64,000 nt of DNA from Micromonospora parva (GTDB taxonomy: Bacteria; Actinomycetota; Actinomycetes; Mycobacteriales; Micromonosporaceae), in contig NZ_JNZS01000026.1 of the NCBI RefSeq assembly GCF_000718515.1, positions 5,087 to 69,086 on the forward strand. The letters are read 5' to 3'. Positions 37,648 to 45,713 of this stretch are shown piece after piece (within the stretch, counting starts at the first letter, position 1; every line of letters starts with the position of its first letter). A model generated the notes under the pieces. It saw only the letters and a list, made by a program, of their open reading frames with translations. It made no database searches and was not told the origin of the DNA. The translations under genes were made by a program, and so were the position numbers.

Positions 37648-38786
37648 CCGGCGGCGAGCTGTCCCCGGCCGCGCCGGGCGGCGGCACCGAAGCGGCGTCC
37701 GCGCCGGTCACGGTTCGCGCGCTGGTCGCGCGCGGGTCGGGTGCCGAGCTGCGGGTCGAGCGGGTACGCCTGCCCGCGCCCGGCCCCGGCGAGGTGCGGG
37801 TGACGATCACGGCGGCCGGTGTCTGCCACTCCGACCTGTCCATGGTCAACGGCACCCTCGCGGCGAGGTTCCCGCTGGTGCTCGGGCACGAGGCGACCGG
37901 TGTGGTGGCCGAGACCGGGCCGGGCGTGCAGGTGGCCGTCGGCACCCCGGTGGTGCTCAACTGGGCACCGGCGTGCCGGGCCTGCTGGTGGTGTCGGCGC
38001 GGCGAGCCGTGGCTCTGCGCCGCCACCACGGCCCCGACGGTGGCGCGTGGCGAGACCGACGACGGGGTCCCGCTGCACCTGACCCTCGGCCTCGGCGCTC
38101 TCGCCGAGGCGGTGGTGGTACCCGAGCGTGCCGTCATCCCGATCCCGGCCGGGCTGCCACCCGAACAGGCCGCACTGCTCGGCTGCGCGGTGCTCACCGG
38201 CGTGGGTGCGGTCCGGAACACCGCCCGGGTGACGCCCGGCGAGTCGGTGGCGGTCGTCGGGCTCGGTGGCGTCGGGCTCGCCGTGCTCAGCGCGGCCCGC
38301 CGGGCCGGTGCCACCACGATCCTGGCCGTCGACGTCGCGGAGGCGAAGCGGGATCTGGCGCTGGCCGCCGGGGCCACCGACTTCCTGCTCTCCGACGATC
38401 GGCTCTCCAAGGAGGTACGGGCGCGCACCGAGAGCCGTGGCGTCGACCACGCCTTCGAGTGCGTCGGCCGGGCGGCCACCATCCGTGCCGCCTGGCGGCT
38501 CACCCGGCGCGGCGGAGCGGTGACAGTGGTCGGGATGGGCGCGAAGGACGACATGGTCAGCCTCGGCGCGCTGGACATCTTCCACTCGGCGCGCACGCTG
38601 CGCTCCTCGGTGTACGGATCGTCCGACCCGGATCGGGAGGTGCCGATGCTGGCTGCCGAGCTGGCCGACGGCGCACTGGATCTGGGGGTGCTGGTCAGCG
38701 GCACGATCCCCTTGGACGAGGCGCCCACGGCGTTCGACCGGCTGGCCCGGGGCGAGGGCGCCCGCTGGGTGGTCACCCTCAGCTGA
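37644..38786 (+). CDS. Zinc-dependent alcohol dehydrogenase (MDR family)
   Basis: 380 residues. The catalytic zinc ligands are Cys in AAGVCHSDLS and His in LGHEATGVV. The structural-zinc loop CRACWWCRRGEPWLC contains four cysteines. The NAD site is GLGGVGLAVLSAARRAGA. The late EAPTAFDRLARGEGARWVV is the MDR C-terminus. It is translationally coupled to the aldehyde dehydrogenase and probably under the same TetR operator. The alcohol substrate is unknown. Confidence 0.95.
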
Positions 38787-38792
38787 CGCCGG

Positions 38793-39539
38793 TCACAGCC
38801 GGGATTTCAGGACGTCGACCTCGCAGCCTGGTGCGAACGGGTCGAAGCCGTGCGCGACGAGCCAGCGGATCGCCAGCAGGCTGCGCGCTGACCACCAGCC
38901 GCGGATGACGTCGAGGTCGACGTCGGCGCGGTAGCCGGCGAGGACGTCGGCGAGGCGTTCCTCGTGCCCGAGCGTCAGGGTGGCGAGGTCGAAGAGGGCG
39001 TCGCCCCGGCCCGCCTCGGACCAGTCGATCACACCGGTGATCTCGTCGCCGTCGACGAACACGTGGGTGATCTGCAGGTCGCCGTGCGTGAACACCGGGG
39101 TCCACGGTCGGAGCGCCGCCTCGGCGACCTGGCGGTTGCGGGCGACCAGGTCGGTGGGGAGGACGCCGTCGCGGACGAGCCACTCGCACTCGGCGTCGAG
39201 CTGTGATGTCAACTCGGCGCGGTCGCGACCGGGCCACGGCGGTAGTGGCGCGTCGTGCAGCTTTCGAACGGCGGCGCCCACTGCGGTCCACGCCGCCGGC
39301 GACGCGGTCGACGGCTCGCCGAGGCGGCCGAGTGCCGTACCGGGCAGGGCGGCGAGCGCGAGCACTGGCGGCTGGCGCCAGAGGACCTCGGGAGTCGGGA
39401 CCGGCGCGATGGCCATCGCCTCGACCTCGACGTCGGTGCGCCCCGAATCGGCGTCGATCTTCAGGAACACGTCGCCGATGCGCAGGGTGGCGCGTTCCTG
39501 ATGGGCTACGACCACCTTGACCTCCGGCACACCGGCCAT
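38793..39539 (-). CDS. Aminoglycoside phosphotransferase-like protein
   Basis: 248 residues from ATG 39539; a GTG at 39578 would add 13. The Brenner motif HGDLQITHV (152-160) keeps the catalytic Asp but has His where the usual Asn stands, and the metal Asp is in GVIDWSEAGRGD (D172). An N-terminal half with a KIDADSG lysine matches the kinase-like ATP lobe. Proteins of this type phosphorylate antibiotics or small metabolites (macrolides, homoserine and others). The substrate is unknown, and the His variant is also seen in uncharacterised actinobacterial members. Confidence 0.82.
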   Translation of the reverse strand: MAGVPEVKVVVAHQERATLRIGDVFLKIDADSGRTDVEVEAMAIAPVPTPEVLWRQPPVLALAALPGTALGRLGEPSTASPAAWTAVGAAVRKLHDAPLPPWPGRDRAELTSQLDAECEWLVRDGVLPTDLVARNRQVAEAALRPWTPVFTHGDLQITHVFVDGDEITGVIDWSEAGRGDALFDLATLTLGHEERLADVLAGYRADVDLDVIRGWWSARSLLAIRWLVAHGFDPFAPGCEVDVLKSRL

Positions 39540-39695
39540 TGTGGTGACCCGACCATCGGGATTCGACTGATTTTCCACGGGAGGCGGTGGTGGCCAGGTG
39601 CCCGGGGCCGACCCGGCGACCGCGGTGACGAGAGTCGTGCGACTGGCCGGAGGGTCCGCGCCGGCGCTGAGGTTGCGTCAGGCGCTATGCCTAGC

Positions 39696-39713
39696 AGTAC
39701 TATGCATCGTACT
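39696..39713 (+). promoter_or_regulatory. PadR operator palindrome
   Basis: AGTACTATGCATCGTACT is palindromic at 16 of 18 positions around an ATGCAT core and ends 24 bp before the PadR start codon. It very likely overlaps the promoter. Confidence 0.65.
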
Positions 39714-39737
39714 TCTAGGTTTGGGGCGGGAGGTTTC

Positions 39738-40103
39738 ATGAAGGTCGCCAAGGACCTGGTCGCCGCCTCGGCGACCCCGATGGTGCTCGGCATCCTGGCC
39801 GAGGGCGAGAGCTACGGCTACGCCATCCTCCGGCGGATCAACGAGCTGTCCGGGGGTGAGCTGGACTGGACCGAAGGGCTGCTGTATCCGTTGCTGCACC
39901 GACTTGAGCGCCTCTCCTATCTGGAGTCGAGCTGGCAGTCGGTCGCCGGTGAGCGCAAGCGCAAGTACTACCGCATCACCGACAGCGGCCTGGCCGAGCT
40001 GGCCGAGCAGCGCCGGCAGTGGGACACGGTGGTGGGCGCGCTCAAGGAGATCTGGCAGGACCGCGCGCCGCTGACGGTGCCCCCGTTGGGGGGCCTGGCA
40101 TGA
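39738..40103 (+). CDS. PadR-family transcriptional regulator (second)
   Basis: 121 residues from ATG 39738 with GGGAGG just upstream; the frame is open much further but that part lies in other genes. The winged helix reads VLGILAEGESYGYAILRRINELSGGELDWTEGLLYPLLHRLERLSYL with a basic wing GERKRKYYRIT. It is translationally coupled (ATGA) to a HAAS-type membrane protein, a repeat of the arrangement at 8738-10023. Confidence 0.94.
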   Translation: MKVAKDLVAASATPMVLGILAEGESYGYAILRRINELSGGELDWTEGLLYPLLHRLERLSYLESSWQSVAGERKRKYYRITDSGLAELAEQRRQWDTVVGALKEIWQDRAPLTVPPLGGLA

Positions 40104-41476
40104 CGGCACCCGACGGCCCGCAGGAGTTGGAAGCGCAGTTCGCCCAGTGGCGCCAGTACGTGCTCCGCCGCCGGGAGTTGCAGGCGGTGGACGCCGACGA
40201 GTTGGAAGACCACCTGCGCGGCTCCGTCGACGAACTCGTCGCCGCCGGCCTGAGCCCCGACGAGGCGTTTCTGGTCGCGGTGAAACGGATGGGCAGCCTC
40301 GACGAACTCTCCCGCGAGTTCGCCCGGGAACACTCGGAACGGTTGTGGAAGCAGTTGGTGCTGACCGGCGACTCCGCCGGCCCGGCCGACGGCCCCCGCG
40401 CCCGGCGGGACCTGTGGGTGATGCTCGCCTGCGCGGCGGGCGCGCTGGTGTCGGTCAAGGTGCCGGTGCTGTTCGGGCTGAGCTTCGGCGAGGACGGCGC
40501 GTTCTACGCGCGGAACTTCACACTGTTCGCGTTGCCCTGGCTGGCGGCGTACCTGGCCTGGCGTCGCAGCGCCCGACGGCCGGTGATCGCGGCACTCGCG
40601 GTCCTCTTCGCTCTCGGCGCGGTGGCGGCCAACGCCTACCCCCTGGCGGACGACTCGCAGTCAGTGGTCGTCACCAGCGTCCACCTTCCCATCGCCCTGT
40701 GGCTGGTGGTCGGCCTGGCCTACGTCGCCGACGACTGGCGCTCGTCGCGTCGGCGCATGGACTTCATCCGGTTCACCGGCGAGTGGTTCATCTACCTGGT
40801 GCTGATGGCGCTCGGCGGCGGCGTGCTCGCCGCGTTCCTGTTCAACACCTTCGCGGCCATCGGCATCGTCCCGCAGGAGTTCGTCTCGCAGTGGCTGCTG
40901 CCCGGTGGCGCCGCGGCCGCCGTCGTGGTGGCCGGGTGGCTCGTCGAGGCCAAGCAGAGCGTCGTCGAGAACATCGCGCCGGTGCTCACCCGGTTGTTCA
41001 CCCCGCTCTTCACTGCCGCCCTGCTCGCCTTCCTCGTCGCTGTCGTCTGGACCAGCCACGGCATCGACGTCGAGCGTGAGGCGCTGCTCCTCTTCGACCT
41101 CCTGCTGGTCGTGGTGCTGGGGCTGCTGCTCTACTCACTGTCGGCCCGCGATCCGTCGGCCCCGCCCGGCCCGTTCGACAAACTCCAACTCGCGCTCGTG
41201 GTCAGCGCGTTGGCCATCGACGTGCTGGTGCTGATAGAGATCACCGGGCGCATCACCGACGACTACGGCGGCACGCCCAACCGGGCGGCAGCGCTCGGCG
41301 AGAACGTGATCCTGCTGGTCAACCTCGCGTGGTCGGCGTGGCTCCTGCTGACCTTCATTCGCCGGCGTACGCCGTTCGCGGCGCTCGAACGGTGGCAGAC
41401 CGGTTACCTGCCGGTGTACGCGGCGTGGGCCTGGATCGTGGTGCTGGTGTTTCCGCCGCTGTTCGGCTTCGCCTAG
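40100..41476 (+). CDS. HAAS/permease-prefix domain membrane protein (second)
   Basis: 458 residues, ATG overlapping the PadR stop codon. The N-terminal prefix domain (LEAQFAQWRQYVLRRRELQAVDADELEDHLRGSVDELVAAGLSPDEAFLVAVKRMG) is followed by about ten membrane segments. It is longer than the first HAAS protein and the membrane part is unlike it, which suggests that the prefix domain is a portable module. Function unknown. Confidence 0.85.
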   Translation: MTAPDGPQELEAQFAQWRQYVLRRRELQAVDADELEDHLRGSVDELVAAGLSPDEAFLVAVKRMGSLDELSREFAREHSERLWKQLVLTGDSAGPADGPRARRDLWVMLACAAGALVSVKVPVLFGLSFGEDGAFYARNFTLFALPWLAAYLAWRRSARRPVIAALAVLFALGAVAANAYPLADDSQSVVVTSVHLPIALWLVVGLAYVADDWRSSRRRMDFIRFTGEWFIYLVLMALGGGVLAAFLFNTFAAIGIVPQEFVSQWLLPGGAAAAVVVAGWLVEAKQSVVENIAPVLTRLFTPLFTAALLAFLVAVVWTSHGIDVEREALLLFDLLLVVVLGLLLYSLSARDPSAPPGPFDKLQLALVVSALAIDVLVLIEITGRITDDYGGTPNRAAALGENVILLVNLAWSAWLLLTFIRRRTPFAALERWQTGYLPVYAAWAWIVVLVFPPLFGFA

Positions 41477-41501
41477 TCGGCGAGCGACCAGCCGCGAACC
41501 G

Positions 41502-41534
41502 GGGCCGGCCCTCCCGCCACGGGTGGGCCGGCCC
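41502..41534. terminator. Hairpin between convergent genes
   Basis: Two copies of the self-complementary GGGCCGGCCC separated by 13 nt can pair as a 10-bp stem, between the second HAAS gene and the SPFH gene. Confidence 0.5.
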
Positions 41535-41538
41535 GCTG

Positions 41539-42396
41539 TCACTTGCCGGTGACGATGCCCGGGTTGATGCACAGCCCCGGGTTCGCGCCGTTCTTCTCCG
41601 CGATCTCCAGGCAGCGGGTCACCTTGTCCACCTTCGCGTTGGTCTCGGTGATCTGCTTGGAGATCTCGGCGTTCTTGCGGTCCTGCTCCAGGTTGCGGGT
41701 CTGGGCCAGCTTGTCCTGGAACGCCTTGATGTTGCCCTCGGTCTTGTCGTCGTGGTTGACCCGGGTGATGGTCACCGAGAGGATGTCCACGTCGCTGGCG
41801 AGGCGGGTCTCCGCGCTGGTCTTGATGTTCGCGGCGAACGGCTTCAGGTCGACGTTGAGGTCACCGGTCTGGGCGTCGATCTTCTCCAGCGGGTTGTACG
41901 CGGCGAAGGCGTCGTTCACCGCGCTGTCGAGCTGCACTCCCACCCGCTGACCGCGGAAGCTGCCGAAGTCGCCCTTGTAGTCCATGAACTGCTTCGGCGC
42001 GTTCTCCGGCTTGACCTGCCATTCGACGAGCACCTCGACGCAGGCGTCGGCGAGGGTGCCGGTGCGCACGCGTACGCAGTTGTTGCCGCCGATGTGGTCG
42101 TACTTCTGCCGGCCCGCGTCCCACTCGCCGACCTTCTGCCAGGGCGCCACCCACTTCAGGCCCGATCCGGTCACCTCGCCGGTGGGCTTGCCGAAGCTGG
42201 TGACGATGCCGACCGAGCGGATGGGCACCGAGTGGGCGCTGGAGGCGATGCCGACCACCAGGGTGAGGGCGAGAAGGCCGAGCGCCGCGAGGGCGGCCGT
42301 CCGCTTCAGCGGCTTGGCCGAAGCGACGAGGGCGACGACGGCGCTGACCGCCAGGGCGACGGCGAAGACGATCGCCATGGTGAAGCCGACAGGCAT
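41539..42396 (-). CDS. SPFH/Band 7-like membrane protein
   Basis: 285 residues from ATG 42396. Two N-terminal membrane segments (FTMAIVFAVALAVSAVVALV and AALAALGLLALTLVVGIA) precede an SPFH-type domain (SVPIRSVGIVTSFGKPTGEVTGSGLKWVAPWQKV, later EWQVKPENAP) and a coiled region (FQDKLAQTRNLEQDRKNAEISKQITETNAKV). Band 7 proteins form oligomeric membrane scaffolds. It is alone; no NfeD or FtsH neighbour is present. Confidence 0.85.
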   Translation of the reverse strand: MPVGFTMAIVFAVALAVSAVVALVASAKPLKRTAALAALGLLALTLVVGIASSAHSVPIRSVGIVTSFGKPTGEVTGSGLKWVAPWQKVGEWDAGRQKYDHIGGNNCVRVRTGTLADACVEVLVEWQVKPENAPKQFMDYKGDFGSFRGQRVGVQLDSAVNDAFAAYNPLEKIDAQTGDLNVDLKPFAANIKTSAETRLASDVDILSVTITRVNHDDKTEGNIKAFQDKLAQTRNLEQDRKNAEISKQITETNAKVDKVTRCLEIAEKNGANPGLCINPGIVTGK

Positions 42397-42631
42397 GGGG
42401 TGAGGACCTTCCGCTGAGCTGTGTGGATCATCAACGTACGAGGGCAGGTCAAGCCGGTGGTCCGGGGGGACCGGCCTGGTGACCGGCCTCGCCGTGCCGC
42501 CGTCGCGGGGCGACGCGGCCGATATCCCTCCGGCCGGATGCCCGTCGCCGGCGAATCCCACGACAGCGCATCCACCGCGCGCCGTTTCAGCGAACCATCG
42601 GGTAGGAAACGTCTACCCGGGGGTACGTGTG

Positions 42632-43303
42632 GTGCTGAGCGCTTCGATGCCGGCGGATGCCGTGGAGGTCGCGTACAAGCGCGTCTGTCTGGCGGCTGAG
42701 GACCTGGACAGTAACCGTGTCGCCACTGTGCTGCTGGAGATGGCGCACGCGTGGGGCGTCGAGGCGCTCTGGGAGCAGGTCTGCGGGCCGCTGCTGGCCC
42801 GGATGCCGGGGCGGACCGCCGCCGAGATCGCCGTCGAGCACGCCCTGAGCGAGGGTGTCCGGGTCGGGATGGACGTGTACCGCCGGGAGCCCGGCCGGTC
42901 CCTGCCCGCGGGCGGGGTGTTGCTGGCCGGCGCCGAGCAGGAGGCGCACTGCCTCGGGCTGCACGCCCTCGCCGCCGCGCTGCGCGAGCAGGGTCGCGGC
43001 TGTCTGAATCTCGGCCCCGCGCTGCCCTGGGGTGCGCTGGCCAGTGCGGCGCACCGGGCCCGACCCCGCACCGTCGTGCTCTGGTCGCAGACGCCGCTCA
43101 CCGGCCGCGCGTACCGCCTGCTGCGCTTCGCCCGGGACTTCCCGCGCCTTCGGGCGTACGGCGCGGGGCCGGGCTGGATCGAGCCGCTCGGCAAGCCGGC
43201 CGTGCGGCTCGGCACGTTGGCGGACGCCGTCGCCGCCTGCCTGGCTGTCGCGCCGGGACGTGACGCCCACCACATACGATACGGATCGGTCCCGTATCGT
43301 TAA
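42632..43303 (+). CDS. B12-binding-like domain protein without an HTH
   Basis: 223 residues from GTG 42632; ATG 42647 is the alternative. It has the helical cap and Rossmann-like half of CarH/LitR-type B12 sensors: AEIAVEHALSEGVRVGMDVYR and then AGAEQEAHCLGLHALAAALREQGRGCLNLGPALPWGALASAA, where the ExHxxG motif holds the cobalt-ligand histidine. No MerR helix-turn-helix precedes it in this or the other frames, so it is not itself a clear DNA binder. Its last codons (IRYGSVPYR) coincide with an operator palindrome for the MFS gene downstream. Confidence 0.65.
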   Translation: MLSASMPADAVEVAYKRVCLAAEDLDSNRVATVLLEMAHAWGVEALWEQVCGPLLARMPGRTAAEIAVEHALSEGVRVGMDVYRREPGRSLPAGGVLLAGAEQEAHCLGLHALAAALREQGRGCLNLGPALPWGALASAAHRARPRTVVLWSQTPLTGRAYRLLRFARDFPRLRAYGAGPGWIEPLGKPAVRLGTLADAVAACLAVAPGRDAHHIRYGSVPYR

Positions 43304-43348
43304 TGCGCGTCGTAGGCTGACTCGCGTTACGAGTCTGACCCGTATCGT
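43276..43348 (+). promoter_or_regulatory. Operator palindrome and extra half-site upstream of the MFS gene
   Basis: ACGATACGG (43276-43284) and CCGTATCGT (43292-43300) form a perfect 9-bp inverted repeat with a 7-nt centre, inside the last codons of the upstream gene. CCGTATCGT recurs at 43340-43348, closer to the MFS start. The TetR protein encoded after the MFS gene is the obvious candidate binder. Confidence 0.65.
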
Positions 43349-43387
43349 ATTTCGTCGCGGGTGACCAGCGTGGGGGGAAAGCCAGGA

Positions 43388-44956
43388 ATGGAACTGCAGA
43401 ACAACACCGGACACCCGAGGCGGTGGGCGATCCTGGGGGTGCTGGTGATCAGCCTCCTCGTGGTCGTCCTCGACAACACGATCCTCAACGTCGCCCTGCG
43501 CACCCTGGCCGACCCGGTGCACGGCCTCGGCGCCAGCCAGGGTGAGCTGGAGTGGTCCATCAACTCCTACACCCTCGTCTTCGCCGGGCTGCTGTTCACC
43601 TTCGGCGTGCTCGGCGACCGCGCCGGCCGCAAGCGCTTCCTGATGATCGGTCTGTTGGTGTTCGGCCTGGCGTCGCTGCTCTCCGCGTACGCCCAGAGCC
43701 CCGGACAGCTCATCGCGGCCCGCGCCCTGATGGGGGTCGGCGGCGCGGCCATCATGCCGGTGACACTGTCGATCATCTCCAACGTCTTCGACCCGCGTGA
43801 GCGCGGTCGGGCCATCGGGGTCTGGGCCGGCGCTGTCGGCCTCGCCGTGGCGATCGGCCCGATCCTCGGCGGCGCGCTGCTGGAGCACTTCTGGTGGGGT
43901 TCGGTCTTCCTGATCAACGTGCCGGTGGTCGCCGCGGGCGTGGTGCTGGTGGCGCTGCTCGTCCCCGAGTCGCGTGACCCGCGCCCGGGCCGCATCGACG
44001 TGCTCGGCGTTCTGCTCTCCGTGGTCGGCCTGGTCGCCCTCTCCTACGGCATCATCGACGGCGGCGAGCACGGCTTCGGCCGCCCGCTGGCCTGGGGCTC
44101 GATCCTGGTCGGCGTCGCGGTGCTGGCCTGGTTCGTGCAGCACGAGCGGCGCAGCGACCACCCGTCGCTGGACGTCCGGCTGTTCAAGGTGCCCCGGTTC
44201 GCCGCTCCGGTCGCCATCGTCGGCCTGGTGTTCTTCGCCGCGATGGGCTCGATGTTCTTCGGATCGTTCTACCTGCAGCTCGTGCGTGACTACAGCCCGT
44301 TGCAGACCGGTCTGCTCTTCCTGCCCTTCGCCGGCGCCCAGCTGGTCTTCGCGCCGCGCAGCGCCACGATGGTCCGCCGCTACGGCGGGAAGGCCGTCGC
44401 CGCCGTCGGGTTGGTGCTGACCGCTGTGTCACTCGGCGCCTTCGTCTTCATCGGCGCCTCCACCCCGATCTGGATCGTGCTGCTCGTCTTCCTCATCCAG
44501 GGCGCCGGGATGGCCAACATCATGCCGCCGGCCACCGAGTCGATCATGTCGGCGCTGCCCCGGGAGAAGGCCGGGGTGGGCTCCGCGGTCAGCAACACCA
44601 TCCGCCAGGTGGCCGGCGCGCTCGGCGTTGCCGTCCTCGGCTCGGTGCTCTCCGCTGTCTACCGCAGCGACATCGGTGACGCGCTGACCGGCCTGCCCAC
44701 GCAGGCCCAGGACGCGGCCAACGAGTCGATCTCCGGGGCGTACGCGGCGGCGGGCCAGCTCGGCCCGGCGGCGCCGGGGCTGATCTCGGCGGCCAACGAC
44801 GCCTTCGTCACCGCCATGCACTGGGCGGCCGGGCTCTCCGCGGTGATCGCCGCGCTCGGGATCATCGTGGTGCTGCGCTGGATGCCGGGCAAGGAGGAGA
44901 CCAGTGTCGCCCCGGTGACGCCGGTCGCCGAGCCCGAATTGGCCGGCACGGCCTAG
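43388..44956 (+). CDS. MFS drug transporter, DHA2 (14-TM) family
   Basis: 522 residues from ATG 43388, chosen because GGGGGGAAA is seven bases upstream; GTG 43361 is an alternative. About 14 membrane segments are seen, with the motif A version GVLGDRAGRKRFLMIG and motif C-like GVWAGAVGLAVAIGPILGG. DHA2 members export drugs, dyes or toxic metabolites with protons. A TetR gene follows 11 bp later and the promoter holds palindromes, the usual layout of an inducible efflux pump. Confidence 0.95.
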   Translation: MELQNNTGHPRRWAILGVLVISLLVVVLDNTILNVALRTLADPVHGLGASQGELEWSINSYTLVFAGLLFTFGVLGDRAGRKRFLMIGLLVFGLASLLSAYAQSPGQLIAARALMGVGGAAIMPVTLSIISNVFDPRERGRAIGVWAGAVGLAVAIGPILGGALLEHFWWGSVFLINVPVVAAGVVLVALLVPESRDPRPGRIDVLGVLLSVVGLVALSYGIIDGGEHGFGRPLAWGSILVGVAVLAWFVQHERRSDHPSLDVRLFKVPRFAAPVAIVGLVFFAAMGSMFFGSFYLQLVRDYSPLQTGLLFLPFAGAQLVFAPRSATMVRRYGGKAVAAVGLVLTAVSLGAFVFIGASTPIWIVLLVFLIQGAGMANIMPPATESIMSALPREKAGVGSAVSNTIRQVAGALGVAVLGSVLSAVYRSDIGDALTGLPTQAQDAANESISGAYAAAGQLGPAAPGLISAANDAFVTAMHWAAGLSAVIAALGIIVVLRWMPGKEETSVAPVTPVAEPELAGTA

Positions 44957-44967
44957 GTGCGGGAAGA

Positions 44968-45576
44968 ATGGCGGACATGACGTCCACTGCTGATGCTCCG
45001 CGGTCGCCCGGGCGACCGCGGAGCATCCGCGCCGACGAGGCGATCATCGAGGCGACCCTCGACCTGCTCGCCGAGGGCAGCACCATCGAGGCGCTCTCGA
45101 TCGAGGCGATCGCCGCCCGCGCCGGGGTCGGCAAGGCCACCATCTACCGCCGCTGGGCCGGCAAGGACGCGTTGCTGCTGGACGCGTTGCGGCGACTCAA
45201 GGGCGTCCTGGCCCAGCCGGCCGGGCACTCGGTCCGCGACGACCTGGTGCTGCTGGTCGGCGCGATCGGCAAGAACGTCGACCCACGCGCGGCGAAGATC
45301 ATGCCCTGTCTGGTGCCCGCCGTGAACCGCAGCGCGGACCAGTACCAGCTCTACCAGAACATCATCGCGCCCCGGCGAAAGCTGATGCGCGAGGTGCTGC
45401 GACGCGGCATCGACGAGGGCGCGCTCCGCGCCGACATCGACGTCGAGGTGACGATGGCGCTGCTCACCGGCCCGATGCTGATCCAGCGGGTGCTGCAGTG
45501 GAATCCGGACCTGGACGAGCAGACCCTGCCCGAACGGGTCGTCGACGCGGTGCTGGAGGGCATCCGGGCCCGCTGA
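44968..45576 (+). CDS. TetR-family regulator of the MFS pump
   Basis: 202 residues; ATG 44968 or 44977. The helix-turn-helix is RADEAIIEATLDLLAEGSTIEALSIEAIAARAGVGKATIYRRWAGKDALL, and the C-terminal half is the TetR_C type found with MFS pumps. It is in the same operon as the pump. Codons for DAPRSPGRPRSI near the start make up a perfect 36-bp DNA palindrome (44992-45027), which is very unusual inside a coding region. Confidence 0.94.
   Translation: MADMTSTADAPRSPGRPRSIRADEAIIEATLDLLAEGSTIEALSIEAIAARAGVGKATIYRRWAGKDALLLDALRRLKGVLAQPAGHSVRDDLVLLVGAIGKNVDPRAAKIMPCLVPAVNRSADQYQLYQNIIAPRRKLMREVLRRGIDEGALRADIDVEVTMALLTGPMLIQRVLQWNPDLDEQTLPERVVDAVLEGIRAR
44992..45027. repeat. Perfect 36-bp palindrome inside the tetR coding region
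   Basis: GATGCTCCGCGGTCGCCC is followed directly by its exact reverse complement. In RNA this makes a 16-bp GC-rich stem with a 4-nt loop, starting 36 nt after the MFS stop codon and 24 nt after the tetR start. It could act as a terminator, a translation block or an operator; none can be proven. Confidence 0.95.
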
Positions 45577-45610
45577 CGTCGGCGGCCCCGGTGCCCGCCG
45601 GCCGGGTGGC

Positions 45611-45633
45611 GGTCAGCGGGGTGCCCGCTGACC
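45611..45633. terminator. Bidirectional hairpin between tetR and the PucR-type gene
   Basis: GGTCAGCGGG pairs perfectly with CCCGCTGACC around a 3-nt loop, between convergent genes. Confidence 0.65.
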
Positions 45634-45713
45634 AGGCGTTGACGGCACGATGCCGTCGGCACGGCGGCCCGGCGGCCCGGCGGTCCGGGCGGCGCGGCGG
45701 CGCGGCGGTGCGG

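Noticed and set aside
42479..42631. Upstream in-frame extension of the B12-binding-like gene as a missing DNA-binding domain
   Set aside because: The extension has no MerR helix-turn-helix, is Pro/Ala-rich, and contains no good ribosome site; other frames show none either.
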